Assembly: GCA_003349885.1 (NCBI GenBank)
Contig: QFXC01000011.1
Location: forward strand, 736,900-800,899
Direction: 5' to 3'
Origin: an endosymbiont of Galathealinum brachiosum
Lineage (GTDB): Bacteria > Pseudomonadota > Gammaproteobacteria > SZUA-229
Length of the DNA: 64,000 nucleotides
Positions 27,863 to 36,767 of this stretch are shown here, one piece after another. The notes under the pieces are model-generated. The model saw only the letters and a list, made by a program, of their open reading frames with translations, did not search any database and was not told where the DNA came from. Position 1 is the first letter of the stretch. Each line of letters begins with the position of its first letter. The translations under genes were made by a program, and so were the position numbers.

Positions 27863-29032
27863 ATGCAGACACTAGATTTACCTGAACCGACTGATGATGA
27901 AATTGAGCAAAGTCGGAAATTGAATGAAATTATTAAACAGTCAGTAGCTGATGCGGGCGGGTGGATTGATTTTGATCAGTATATGCAGTTGGCCCTGTAT
28001 GCACCTGGATTAGGTTATTACAGTGGTGGGGTGCAAAAGTTTGGTGAGCAGGGTGATTTTATAACATCACCTGAAGTCAGTCCGCTATTTGCTCAAACTC
28101 TTGCGAATCCAGTTTCAATGGTTCTGGAAAAAATGACAGATGCTAAAATAATTGAATTTGGTGCCGGCTCTGGTAAGTTGGCAGCAGATATATTGTTGGC
28201 ATTACAGAAGAAGAATGAATTACCGGAAGAATATTTAATCATAGAATTAAGTGCAGAATTACAGCAAAGGCAGAAAGAGACAATTCAGCAGATAGTGCCT
28301 GACTTGTATAGCCGGGTAAGCTGGTTATCATTTTTACCGGAGAAACCGGTTAATGCAGTAGTGATTGCTAATGAAGTATTAGATGCAATGCCGGTGAAGC
28401 GCTTTTCAATAAAAGACAAAACAGTACAGTTGTTAGGGGTTGACGTATTTCAGCAGGAACTTCGATTAAGTTATAAAGATGCGGGTAAAAAAATAACAGA
28501 TAGTATTGATTTATTAAACATTGAGAGTCCAGGTCATACCTATACCAGTGAAATAAATTTAAATATAGAACCCTGGATAAAATCAATTTCACAGTGCATT
28601 AATAGAGGTGCTGTATATTTAATTGATTACGGTTATCCGCGCAGTGAATATTATTCAGAAGAACGTCATATGGGTACATTTATGGGTTACTATCGTCACC
28701 GCTCTATAGATGAGCCATTATGGTATCCAGGTTTGCAGGATTTAACCGCATTTGTTGATTTTACCTCTGTTGCAGAAGCCGCTATTGAAAATGATTTTGA
28801 TGTGGATGGTTTTACATCTCAGGGTAATTTTTTAATTAATGCCGGTTTAGCAAATATTGTAGAAAAAACTAGAGCAGATAGTGAAATAAAAAAATTACAA
28901 ATTGTGCAGCAAATGAAAACATTAAGTTTGCCTGGTGAAATGGGTGAGCGTTTTAAAGTGATTGGATTATCGAAAGGGTTAGAAGAAAATATCCCCGGTT
29001 TTGAAGTGCGTGATTTTCGTTACAGATTGTAA
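27863..29032 (+). CDS. SAM-dependent methyltransferase, MidA/NDUFAF7 family
   Basis: This 389-residue protein belongs to the DUF185/MidA family, whose mitochondrial member NDUFAF7 methylates an arginine of complex I. Landmarks are GWIDFDQYMQLALYAPGLGYY, the SAM loop IEFGAGSGKLAADIL, VIANEVLDAMPV and LIDYGYPRSEYY. Many bacterial homologues are uncharacterised. The ATG at 27863 starts MQTLDLPEP; longer frames overlap the divergent folM gene. It is followed by uppP 42 bp later. Confidence 0.88.
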   Translation: MQTLDLPEPTDDEIEQSRKLNEIIKQSVADAGGWIDFDQYMQLALYAPGLGYYSGGVQKFGEQGDFITSPEVSPLFAQTLANPVSMVLEKMTDAKIIEFGAGSGKLAADILLALQKKNELPEEYLIIELSAELQQRQKETIQQIVPDLYSRVSWLSFLPEKPVNAVVIANEVLDAMPVKRFSIKDKTVQLLGVDVFQQELRLSYKDAGKKITDSIDLLNIESPGHTYTSEINLNIEPWIKSISQCINRGAVYLIDYGYPRSEYYSEERHMGTFMGYYRHRSIDEPLWYPGLQDLTAFVDFTSVAEAAIENDFDVDGFTSQGNFLINAGLANIVEKTRADSEIKKLQIVQQMKTLSLPGEMGERFKVIGLSKGLEENIPGFEVRDFRYRL

Positions 29033-29074
29033 TTGATTGAATCATTTAAATATAAATATAGTTAAGAGATAATA

Positions 29075-29878
29075 ATGGATTTTTTACAAATACTTGTTTT
29101 GGCGTTAGTGCAGGGTTTAACAGAATTTTTGCCAGTTTCCAGTTCGGCGCATCTTATACTCGTGCCAATTTTAACAGGATGGGAGGACCAGGGGTTAGCA
29201 TTTGATGTTGCGGTGCATGTGGGAACACTTGCAGCAGTGGTTTTATATTTTAGAAATGAAATTGGAAGAATGACTGTCTCATGGGGAGCATCAGTTATTG
29301 GTAAAGGGTTTGATCAGGATGCAAAGTTGGCCTGGGCTGTGCTATTTGGAACGATACCTGTAGGGCTTGCTGGTTTGTTCTTTAAAGATTTTATTGAATT
29401 ACACTTACGTGCCCCGGAGGTGCTGGCAACTTCAACGTTGGTGTTTGCACTGTTATTATGGTGGGCTGATGCCAAAGGACGAGAAACTCGTGATGAGTAT
29501 TCTTTACGCTGGATTGATATTTTATTTATTGGTCTGGCTCAGGCTTTAGCTTTAATTCCCGGGACATCGCGTTCAGGCGCGACGATGACCGCAGCATTGT
29601 TTTTAGGCTTAAGTCGTAAAGCGTCAGCACGGTTTTCATTTTTATTATCTATTCCTGTTATTGTTTTAGCTGGTGGTTTAAAAACACTGGATTATCTAAA
29701 AGAAGCAACTATAGATGATATGCAGCCCTTAATGCTGGGTGCATTATTATCAGGTGTAAGTGCGTATTTTTGTATACATTATTTTCTTAAACTACTAGAA
29801 AAAATGGGTATGTTGCCATTTGTTATTTATCGAATTGTACTAGCAATATTTTTATTTGTGATGTTTGCGGATGTCTAA
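29075..29878 (+). CDS. uppP: Undecaprenyl-diphosphatase UppP
   Basis: UppP (BacA) dephosphorylates undecaprenyl diphosphate at the periplasmic face, recycling the lipid carrier for peptidoglycan and other polymers. The 267-residue protein is highly hydrophobic with about eight membrane segments. The catalytic signatures LVQGLTEFLPVSSSAHL and PGTSRSGATM are both intact. It overlaps the VanZ-like gene by 8 bp. Confidence 0.97.
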   Translation: MDFLQILVLALVQGLTEFLPVSSSAHLILVPILTGWEDQGLAFDVAVHVGTLAAVVLYFRNEIGRMTVSWGASVIGKGFDQDAKLAWAVLFGTIPVGLAGLFFKDFIELHLRAPEVLATSTLVFALLLWWADAKGRETRDEYSLRWIDILFIGLAQALALIPGTSRSGATMTAALFLGLSRKASARFSFLLSIPVIVLAGGLKTLDYLKEATIDDMQPLMLGALLSGVSAYFCIHYFLKLLEKMGMLPFVIYRIVLAIFLFVMFADV

Positions 29879-30266
29879 AAAAAATCCGTTATTAAAATAT
29901 AAGCAGCTTTGGTTGATAGTCGGTTATGGTCTGATTGCGTATGTGCTTTATAGTTCATTGACATCTGACCCGATAACAATGGATGTGAAGTTTTTTGATA
30001 AATATGCGCATGTCTTTGGTTATTTTGTTTTAATGGGCTGGTTCATGCAGATTTATCATGCAAAAAAAACGGTCTATATGTGTGCTATTTTTTTTATTGT
30101 TATGGGAATAAGCCTTGAGTTTTTACAGGCTATGACGGGCTATCGTTTTTTTGATGTATACGACATGTTAGCAAATACCACGGGCGTGTTGCTTGCGTGG
30201 ATGTTAGTTAGAACTCCATTTCCAGAAATACTTTCCTATATTGAATCAAAGCTATTAAAAAATTAA
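29871..30266 (+). CDS. VanZ-like membrane protein
   Basis: A 131-residue inner-membrane protein with four predicted hydrophobic segments. The pattern DKYAHVFGYFVLMG followed later by LEFLQAMTGYRFFDVYDMLANTTG is that of the VanZ-like family, associated with envelope or antibiotic resistance but without an established reaction. The ATG at 29871 overlaps the last codons of uppP; a TTG two codons upstream is also possible. A small hairpin (30277-30300) follows its stop. Confidence 0.8.
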   Translation: MSKKNPLLKYKQLWLIVGYGLIAYVLYSSLTSDPITMDVKFFDKYAHVFGYFVLMGWFMQIYHAKKTVYMCAIFFIVMGISLEFLQAMTGYRFFDVYDMLANTTGVLLAWMLVRTPFPEILSYIESKLLKN

Positions 30267-30443
30267 TAGTATTGAGTTATCTGAAGTTTATTGCAGATAA
30301 AACATAGAGTTATATGTATTTAATGCATATTGTTCTTATGTGCCACCCTTTCGTGTATAACTAAATTAATAGAAAAATAGGCTATTATATATAGATCGTA
30401 TACACATAAGAGTTGTGCGCATGTTGGTGTTTTTAAGAGAGTA

Positions 30444-30695
30444 ATGAAAATGAATGAATCTGATGATAGTCTTGATGTTTGCGGTATGTGCTGCCCAATG
30501 CCCTTGATATCATTATCTAAATCTGCTGGTTCTCTTGAGGCTGGTAAAACATTAAGAATTATAGGTGATGACCCAATATTTGAGCAAGGTGTCAGAGATT
30601 TTTGTGAGTTAAATCAGCACGAAATACTCAGTGTTAAACCACAGGTTGGTCGAATGATTGAAATTATCATCAAAATATCCGAGTCAGAAGAATGA
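30444..30695 (+). CDS. TusA-family sulfur carrier protein
   Basis: The 83-residue product has the TusA fold: a CPxP motif in CGMCCPMPLISLSK, where the cysteine before Pro-Met-Pro carries persulfide sulfur, then the beta strands KTLRIIGDDPIFEQGVRDF. TusA-type proteins relay sulfur in tRNA thiolation or dissimilatory sulfur oxidation. The four-base overlap with a DsrE2-type gene points to sulfur trafficking rather than tRNA modification. It has an AGAGAG ribosome-binding site. Confidence 0.9.
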   Translation: MKMNESDDSLDVCGMCCPMPLISLSKSAGSLEAGKTLRIIGDDPIFEQGVRDFCELNQHEILSVKPQVGRMIEIIIKISESEE

Positions 30696-31234
30696 CAAAA
30701 TCAAAAGGTAAGAATGCAACAATATTGCTGGTGAGTGGTGAGTTAGATAAAGCGATAACCGCATTTGAAGTAGCATTAGCATTAGCATCTATGGGTGAGC
30801 AGGTGAATATGTGGTTCATTTTTTATGGGGTTAACTCTATAAAAAAACCTCAAAGCTTAATGAGACGCTTTAGAAAGCTATTCCAGAAAGCACAGCCGGC
30901 ACCAGGGCGTGTAATCGAAACGGATTTGCTTCTTCAACGGTTTATACCCTTTTTAAATTCTAGCTCAAATTCAATGTTGCCATTGAGTCAATTAAACTTT
31001 CTAGGTTTAGGTTCACGTTTTGTTAAATATATAATGCGGCGTAAGGGAGCCCCGTCATTAGAGTATTTAGTTAAAGAAGCAGATAGTATGGGGGTCACTT
31101 TTAAAATTTGTCAGCCATGCGTTGATATATTAATGATAGATACAGAAAAAGATTTAATGGTTAAAGCTGAAGTTTCAGGTGTTAGTAGTTACGCAGTTGA
31201 TGTAAGTAAGTCACACTATAACGTGACATATTAG
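30692..31234 (+). CDS. DsrE2-family sulfur-handling protein
   Basis: The 180-residue protein resembles DsrE2 (also annotated as peroxiredoxin-like): LVSGELDKAITAFEVALA at the start, WFIFYGVNSIKK in place of FTFWGLN, and a late GAPSLEYLVKEADSMGV plus ICQPCVDILMID. DsrE2 proteins bind sulfane sulfur and partner with TusA and rhodanese in sulfur oxidisers. The cysteines in CQPC are candidates for sulfur binding. It starts inside tusA (ATGA overlap) and precedes a hybrid kinase. Confidence 0.82.
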   Translation: MTKSKGKNATILLVSGELDKAITAFEVALALASMGEQVNMWFIFYGVNSIKKPQSLMRRFRKLFQKAQPAPGRVIETDLLLQRFIPFLNSSSNSMLPLSQLNFLGLGSRFVKYIMRRKGAPSLEYLVKEADSMGVTFKICQPCVDILMIDTEKDLMVKAEVSGVSSYAVDVSKSHYNVTY

Positions 31235-31246
31235 GTATTTTTTACC

Positions 31247-33712
31247 ATGTCATTGAAGCAAAATTCAGAAAAAGAAATACTTCAACAACAGCTGCATATT
31301 GCAGAGCGTCAGCTTGAACTTATCAAGACAGTTACTGATGAATTAGTTACTGAACTTGACCTTAATAAGTTGCTGGATTCTATTGCTATTAAAGCACGTG
31401 AAGTTATTTCAGCTGAAACACTTACGATTCCAGTTATACATTCAACAAAAGAAAAATATACATATCAGGCTGCAGCTGGAAAAAATGCTGCTGATATTTT
31501 GAATGTAACATTTCCTATATCGACTGGAATGTGCGGCTGGGTGCTGAGTAACCAGAAGCCATTAATATTCGCCAAAGATTTAACATGGTCTATGAATGAA
31601 AAGCTGATATGGGAGGAGGGTATGGAATCTTCTCTGTTGGTCCCATTAATGGCACGAGGTGAAATAGTCGGTGGTTTATCTGGGCTTGGTAAGCAGGGTG
31701 GTGGAACCTTTACTCAGCAGGATTTCGATTTATTACAGATTTTTGCTAATCAGGTTAGTGTTGCTATTGATAATGCAAGAATATTTGAAGAGTTATCAGA
31801 AGAGAAAGAAAGATCTGAAACAACACTAAATTCAATTGGTGATGCTGTCATCACAACTGATACGTCTGGTCGTGTTGAACGAGTAAACCCTGTAGCAAGT
31901 CAGCTGCTAGGTGTTTCAGATAAACTGTTGCGTGGGAAACCGCTTGTTGATGTATTTAAGATACATAATTCAAAAACAGGTGAAAAAATTCAAGACCCGG
32001 TTGCCAGGGTTATTTCCAGTGGTGAAATAGTTGGATTAGGAAAACATACGGTACTGGTATCTGCTGATGGACGTGAATATCAAATAGCGGATAGTGCTGC
32101 CCCGATCAGGAATGATCACAATGAGTTGATAGGTGTGATACTTGTTTTTCATGATGTGACAGAAGAGTATAAATTAAATGCAGAATTACTTGATAGTGAG
32201 CGTAAACATCGTCAGTTGGTTGAAAACCTGAGTGATGAGTTTTTTATGTTTACACTTAATAAGGATAGAGAATTTAGTTATATTAGTCCTTCAGTGTTTA
32301 ACTGTCTGGGTTTTAAAGAGAGTGAATTTATAGAAAAGTGTAGAGATAAAATAATTGATAATGAAGCAAAAGAGAATTTAAAAAATAATTTACACAAAGT
32401 CTTTAATGGTATTCAGCCACAGGCTTGTGAAATTGATATGTTTAATTCAATAAATGAAATATGTAATATACGTATAACTCATACGCCTGTCTTTAATTCG
32501 AAAGGGAGTGTTGTAGCTGTTGAAGGGCTCGCGCAAAACATTACCAATCAGAAGGTGCTAGAAGAGTCATTACGTCACTCTCAGAAAATGGAAGCAGTCG
32601 GGCATCTCTCTGGAGGCATAGCTCATGATTTTAATAATCAGTTAGGTGTTGTACTTGGTTATCTAGAAATGTTAAAGGATGAGGTAAGTGAAGATCCGCG
32701 TGTTAATTCATGGATTAAATCGGCTACAAAAGGTGCTCAGAGATGTGCGGAATTAACCAAGGGCTTGCTCGATTTTTCTCGTAAGAAAGATTTCAATAAG
32801 AAAACTTTAAATTTGAATGAAAGTCTGTTGGGTATGCAAAGTATTTTACAGAGCTCAATTACACCATCAATTGAGTTAAAATTTGTATTTTGTCATGATG
32901 TTTGGGATGTTATGGCTGACGATGGTGAGCTTCAGGATTCGGTACTAAATCTTATTATTAATGCACGTGATGCTATGACAGATGGAGGTGTGCTTGAGGT
33001 CAAAACAGAAAATATTATATTAGAAAGAGCTCAGCCATATCATGTAAATAATTTAGCTGCAGGTAAGTATGTTAAGTTAAGTGTCAATGACTCTGGTAGT
33101 GGTATGAGTGAGGATGTTCTGGAGCATATATTTGAGCCATTTTTCACAACAAAAATGGTAGGCAAAGGAACAGGGCTAGGCATGGCTATGTTGTTTGGCT
33201 TTGTTGAAAGAGTGAAGGGTGCTATAAATATTGAATCTGAGTTGGGTAAAGGTTCATGTGTTGAAATTTATTTTCCTAAATCTGTTCAGAAAAATAAATC
33301 GAGTGATATTTCAGATAATAAGGTTGTCTTGTCTGGTGGAAATGAAAGCATATTGTTAGTGGAGGATGAAGTTGATTTATGTGAACTGGCGGAGATTTAT
33401 CTCACTAGTTTTGGCTATAAAGTATATGTGGCAGAAAATTCAGATAAAGCGCTGGATTTGTTGAAAGATGAAGATATAAAAAATATTGACTTGTTATTTA
33501 GCGATGTTGTTATGCCTGGTCGCATTGATGGATTTATGCTTGCTGAGAAAGTGAAAAAAATATATCCAGAGATAAAGGTATTAATGGCAACAGGGTATGC
33601 TTCTCATAAAAATATCGAAAACACATCGTTTGAATTGAAAAAAAATATTTTATTCAAACCCTATACACGTAAAGATCTTGCGATACGTATTAGGGCAGTT
33701 CTTGATCATTAA
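31247..33712 (+). CDS. Hybrid sensor histidine kinase: GAF-PAS-PAS-HisKA-HATPase-REC
   Basis: This 821-residue soluble kinase has a GAF domain (about 25-180), two PAS domains (about 190-310 and 315-440), a HisKA with phosphoacceptor His460 (GGIAHDFNNQLG), an ATPase domain with the N, G1 and G2 boxes intact (NLIINARDAM, DSGSGMSE, GKGTGLGM) and a C-terminal receiver with Asp753 (LLFSDVVMPG). No membrane segment is visible, so it senses a cytosolic cue. It is 12 bp behind the DsrE2 gene in the same operon, which suggests a sulfur or redox signal. Confidence 0.92.
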   Translation: MSLKQNSEKEILQQQLHIAERQLELIKTVTDELVTELDLNKLLDSIAIKAREVISAETLTIPVIHSTKEKYTYQAAAGKNAADILNVTFPISTGMCGWVLSNQKPLIFAKDLTWSMNEKLIWEEGMESSLLVPLMARGEIVGGLSGLGKQGGGTFTQQDFDLLQIFANQVSVAIDNARIFEELSEEKERSETTLNSIGDAVITTDTSGRVERVNPVASQLLGVSDKLLRGKPLVDVFKIHNSKTGEKIQDPVARVISSGEIVGLGKHTVLVSADGREYQIADSAAPIRNDHNELIGVILVFHDVTEEYKLNAELLDSERKHRQLVENLSDEFFMFTLNKDREFSYISPSVFNCLGFKESEFIEKCRDKIIDNEAKENLKNNLHKVFNGIQPQACEIDMFNSINEICNIRITHTPVFNSKGSVVAVEGLAQNITNQKVLEESLRHSQKMEAVGHLSGGIAHDFNNQLGVVLGYLEMLKDEVSEDPRVNSWIKSATKGAQRCAELTKGLLDFSRKKDFNKKTLNLNESLLGMQSILQSSITPSIELKFVFCHDVWDVMADDGELQDSVLNLIINARDAMTDGGVLEVKTENIILERAQPYHVNNLAAGKYVKLSVNDSGSGMSEDVLEHIFEPFFTTKMVGKGTGLGMAMLFGFVERVKGAINIESELGKGSCVEIYFPKSVQKNKSSDISDNKVVLSGGNESILLVEDEVDLCELAEIYLTSFGYKVYVAENSDKALDLLKDEDIKNIDLLFSDVVMPGRIDGFMLAEKVKKIYPEIKVLMATGYASHKNIENTSFELKKNILFKPYTRKDLAIRIRAVLDH

Positions 33713-33774
33713 ATAGAAAGATGGTTCTAAACTTTATATGTATGTGCTAAATAGTTATAAATCATAATATTAAC

Positions 33775-34422
33775 CTAAGGTGACATTAATTCCAGTCGTA
33801 TCGCTAACCGAGTTAAACCGGCGATGTCGGAGATGTCTAATTTGTTTTTAATGCTGGTCGTATGATGACCAACTGTTTTTGGGCTTAAATTTAATAAGTC
33901 GGCAATGTTGCTTACACTTTTACTGTCAGCTAAAAGTAGAAAAATTTCAAATTCTCTAGGTGTCAGTTTGGTTAGTGGATCACCATCAACTAAACTTCGA
34001 GCTTTAACCAGATAAGGCATTAATTCATGGCCAACATATATTTCTCCCTTTGCTACCTGGCGTATGGCTTCAATCATAACCTGAGATGCGCTACGTTTAG
34101 AAATGTATCCTAGTACTCCCAGATCTAGTGCCCGGGTAAGAAAAACCTCATTTTCATAAACACTAAAGACGAGTATTTTTGCTGCTTTGTCTTTTATTAA
34201 GATTCGTCGACTGGCTTCAAGACCACCTATGCCCGGCATGGATAAATCCATTACTAGAACATCTGGTTTGTGGTTAAAGTATTCGGTGTATGCTGAACCA
34301 CCATCATCAGCTTCAGCTATGACTGAAATTCCATTGGTTGCTTCTAGTAATCGACTATAGCCTGCACGCACAACTTCATGATCATCCACCAGTAGTACGC
34401 TAATGTCATTCTTTATATTCAT
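33775..34422 (-). CDS. NarL/LuxR-type response regulator
   Basis: A 215-residue regulator with an N-terminal receiver (VLLVDDHEVVRAG; phosphoacceptor Asp59 in VLVMDLSMPG) and a C-terminal LuxR-type helix-turn-helix (LTPREFEIFLLL, SVSNIADLLNLSPKTVGHH). It is encoded after, and overlaps by four bases, a NarX-like kinase, with a PhnD-like binding protein upstream, so it is the output of that system. Targets are not evident; no target site was identified. Confidence 0.93.
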   Translation of the reverse strand: MNIKNDISVLLVDDHEVVRAGYSRLLEATNGISVIAEADDGGSAYTEYFNHKPDVLVMDLSMPGIGGLEASRRILIKDKAAKILVFSVYENEVFLTRALDLGVLGYISKRSASQVMIEAIRQVAKGEIYVGHELMPYLVKARSLVDGDPLTKLTPREFEIFLLLADSKSVSNIADLLNLSPKTVGHHTTSIKNKLDISDIAGLTRLAIRLELMSP

Positions 34423-35804
34423 GATAAATTTAATGGAACTAAAATATTTATTGAAACACCGTCGCCTGGCTGGCTGCGCAACTGCAGTTTACCATTTAAT
34501 GACTCTACCCTTTCTCTCATTCCTATTAAGCCAAGGCCGTTACAGGATGACTGTAAATTGAAACCAGTGCCATTATCAGTGATTTTTAATAAAAGGTTAT
34601 TTGCATCATTATGCAATTCAATATCAACCTTGTCAGCATTTGCATGTTTAGAAATGTTTGTCAGGCCTTCCTGTACAATTCTATACAGGGTTATATTGAA
34701 ATGTTCGTTTAGAGTTGATAAATCACCTGTATGTGTAAAACAGTATTGTGTTTTTTGATTTCTATTCTGCCATGCTTTTATTTCGTCTTTGAGTGCTTCG
34801 ACCAGACCGAGATTGTCCAGAATGCCTGGGCGTAACCTGTGCATCATTGAGTGCACAACATCGTAAACTCGAGAAGACACATCCATAATTGCATTGGCAC
34901 TGGTTTCAATGCGTTTATCTTTATCTGAAATGTCACGAATCAGTTCTGCATCTGCCTGAATAGCTGTCAGGCATTGCCCAAGTTCATCATGAAGTTCACG
35001 TGACAGGTGTTTTCTCTCTGCTTCCTGTATTTCTAGTGAGGTGTGTATCAGGCGACGATTCTCCTGTAGTAATTTTGTAGATAGTGATTCAGCTTCCTGT
35101 AATTGTCGCGTACGGTTCGATACTTCAGCCACCATTCGATTAAATGATGCTGCAGTTTTTCCTACTTCATCACATGGGGTAGTGGGTACTGTTACGGAAT
35201 AATCTCCGCCTTCTACCTGTTCAGCTGCATCTGATAACATACCTAACCTACGCGTAAGACCAAGCCCGATTATGATTGTAACTACTATGGTTAAAATTAT
35301 TTCTATGGCAGCAATGCTAATACCTCTGATGCGTGATTTATTAATTACGTCATGCATTAGCTTTAAAGAAAAACCCATTACAACTTTTCCCATAGGCTGA
35401 TCGGCAACCGTTATTACTTCTGCAATATCAAAAATATTATCATCTGTAAGAGCCGGGTGTGTGTCTATCCGGGGCAGTTTTGTTTCAGGGAATGGCCCGA
35501 AAGAAAAAACGATATTATTGTCTCTATCGAGTATTGCAAGATACTGTAGTTCTTTATAACTGATAACATTTTTTAGATAATCCTCCAGTGAAGCATAATC
35601 AACAGCGACCATTAAATTACCGGATGTATTGGCTATTTGTTGAATCATACTGGTTGCTGTATCTCTGAGCCGATCTGTGTGGGTGGTTTGTATGATTGAA
35701 ATGTTATTCCACACCAGTATTGAAAGCATAACAATTTCAATGATAACAACACTAACGATCAGACGACAACGCAGTGACTGCAAAAGTGGTATTGATTTAC
35801 TCAT
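34419..35804 (-). CDS. NarX/UhpB-type sensor histidine kinase
   Basis: The 461-residue kinase has two membrane segments flanking a periplasmic region of about 120 residues, then a HAMP linker, a HisKA_3 domain with His272 (LSRELHDELGQCL) and an ATPase domain with NITLYRIVQEGLTN and the G-box segment DNGTGF then GLGLIGMRERV. It is the partner of the downstream regulator and directly follows a periplasmic PhnD-like protein. The binding protein probably presents the signal to the periplasmic loop. Confidence 0.93.
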   Translation of the reverse strand: MSKSIPLLQSLRCRLIVSVVIIEIVMLSILVWNNISIIQTTHTDRLRDTATSMIQQIANTSGNLMVAVDYASLEDYLKNVISYKELQYLAILDRDNNIVFSFGPFPETKLPRIDTHPALTDDNIFDIAEVITVADQPMGKVVMGFSLKLMHDVINKSRIRGISIAAIEIILTIVVTIIIGLGLTRRLGMLSDAAEQVEGGDYSVTVPTTPCDEVGKTAASFNRMVAEVSNRTRQLQEAESLSTKLLQENRRLIHTSLEIQEAERKHLSRELHDELGQCLTAIQADAELIRDISDKDKRIETSANAIMDVSSRVYDVVHSMMHRLRPGILDNLGLVEALKDEIKAWQNRNQKTQYCFTHTGDLSTLNEHFNITLYRIVQEGLTNISKHANADKVDIELHNDANNLLLKITDNGTGFNLQSSCNGLGLIGMRERVESLNGKLQLRSQPGDGVSINILVPLNLS

Positions 35805-35807
35805 GTT

Positions 35808-36644
35808 TTAAGGTCGCAACATTTGATTTTTAATTTTTTCATATTCACTTATTCTGGCTTTTTTAAAACCGGAAAAACGATTATGTTTAAGCACCTGTTT
35901 TCCCTCAATATTTGACGACATAGTTAGTAATAGTGTCGAAATTTCATCTGCACAGGCATCACTAATTCGATCGCCAACACTGATTGGAATGTGTGGTCCT
36001 CTTTCTGTGGTTGTGATAATTCGCATGTTATCACGTACCTGCTTGCTGGCAGCTTCATAAGGTGGTTGCATTAATGCTGATGCATCAGTGATTCCGTGGT
36101 ATGAAGATAATAGTGATGCATTGTGTGTTGGGGTGAAAATTATTTTTAGATCTTTGGCAGGATTAATTTTGTTTTTTAATAAATGTTTTTTTATTAGTAA
36201 TGTAGCCAGACTTTTTGCATCTACCGTTGCCAGGCGTTTACCACGCAGATCATTTATGTTTTTAACAGGGCTCTGTTTAGGCACCACAATTACAGCTTTC
36301 ATACCAGGAGAGTCAACACTGGCAATTAATTGATAGCCCGCTTCATTGGCGTGGGGGTAAAAGTGGGGCGCTGTAAATAGAATGTCATATCTTTTATTTA
36401 CTACAGTTCGACGGCCAAACTCTATAAAACTGGGTGCTGTTTCTATGCGTACCTGTGTATTTAAATGTTGTGATAAATAGTTCGCCATTGGAGTAAAACG
36501 TATCACCAGTTGTTTGGCGCTAACAAAAGGCAGAATACCAAAGGTCATAGGAGTGAATTTTGTGCAGTTACCGTTTTGCTCTGCTAAACATGTGTTTGTA
36601 AATAGTATAAACAGTAAGCTGCCTGATAATATTATTTTTTTCAT
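35808..36644 (-). CDS. PhnD-like periplasmic binding protein
   Basis: The ATG at 36644 gives a signal peptide (MKKIILSGSLLFILFTNTCLA) and a mature phosphate/phosphonate-type binding fold (TPMTFGILPFVSAKQLVIRF, RYDILFTAPHFYPHANEAGY, LRGKRLATVDAKSLATLL). Earlier in-frame ATGs would put 6 to 38 residues before the signal peptide. No ABC permease or ATPase gene is linked; instead the gene heads a two-component operon, three bases before the kinase start. It is therefore more likely a sensory receptor than a transport component. The ligand is unknown. Confidence 0.87.
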   Translation of the reverse strand: MKKIILSGSLLFILFTNTCLAEQNGNCTKFTPMTFGILPFVSAKQLVIRFTPMANYLSQHLNTQVRIETAPSFIEFGRRTVVNKRYDILFTAPHFYPHANEAGYQLIASVDSPGMKAVIVVPKQSPVKNINDLRGKRLATVDAKSLATLLIKKHLLKNKINPAKDLKIIFTPTHNASLLSSYHGITDASALMQPPYEAASKQVRDNMRIITTTERGPHIPISVGDRISDACADEISTLLLTMSSNIEGKQVLKHNRFSGFKKARISEYEKIKNQMLRP

Positions 36645-36717
36645 CTGATAAGTATAGGACATCTCTGTAAGTTGATGATGCCCTTTGTTTATCTTAAGTT
36701 TGAGTGCAATAAAATGA

Positions 36718-36753
36718 CTTAAACCGCCTGCTTTAAAAAACAGGCGGTTTAAG
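36718..36753 (-). terminator. Terminator between hydrolase gene and PhnD-like operon
   Basis: A perfect 13-bp stem (CTTAAACCGCCTG, 36718-36730, with CAGGCGGTTTAAG, 36741-36753) and a 10-base loop. It lies 14 bp after the hydrolase stop codon, separating that transcript from the PhnD-like gene downstream. Confidence 0.8.
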
Positions 36754-36767
36754 ATCATGGTGCTTTA

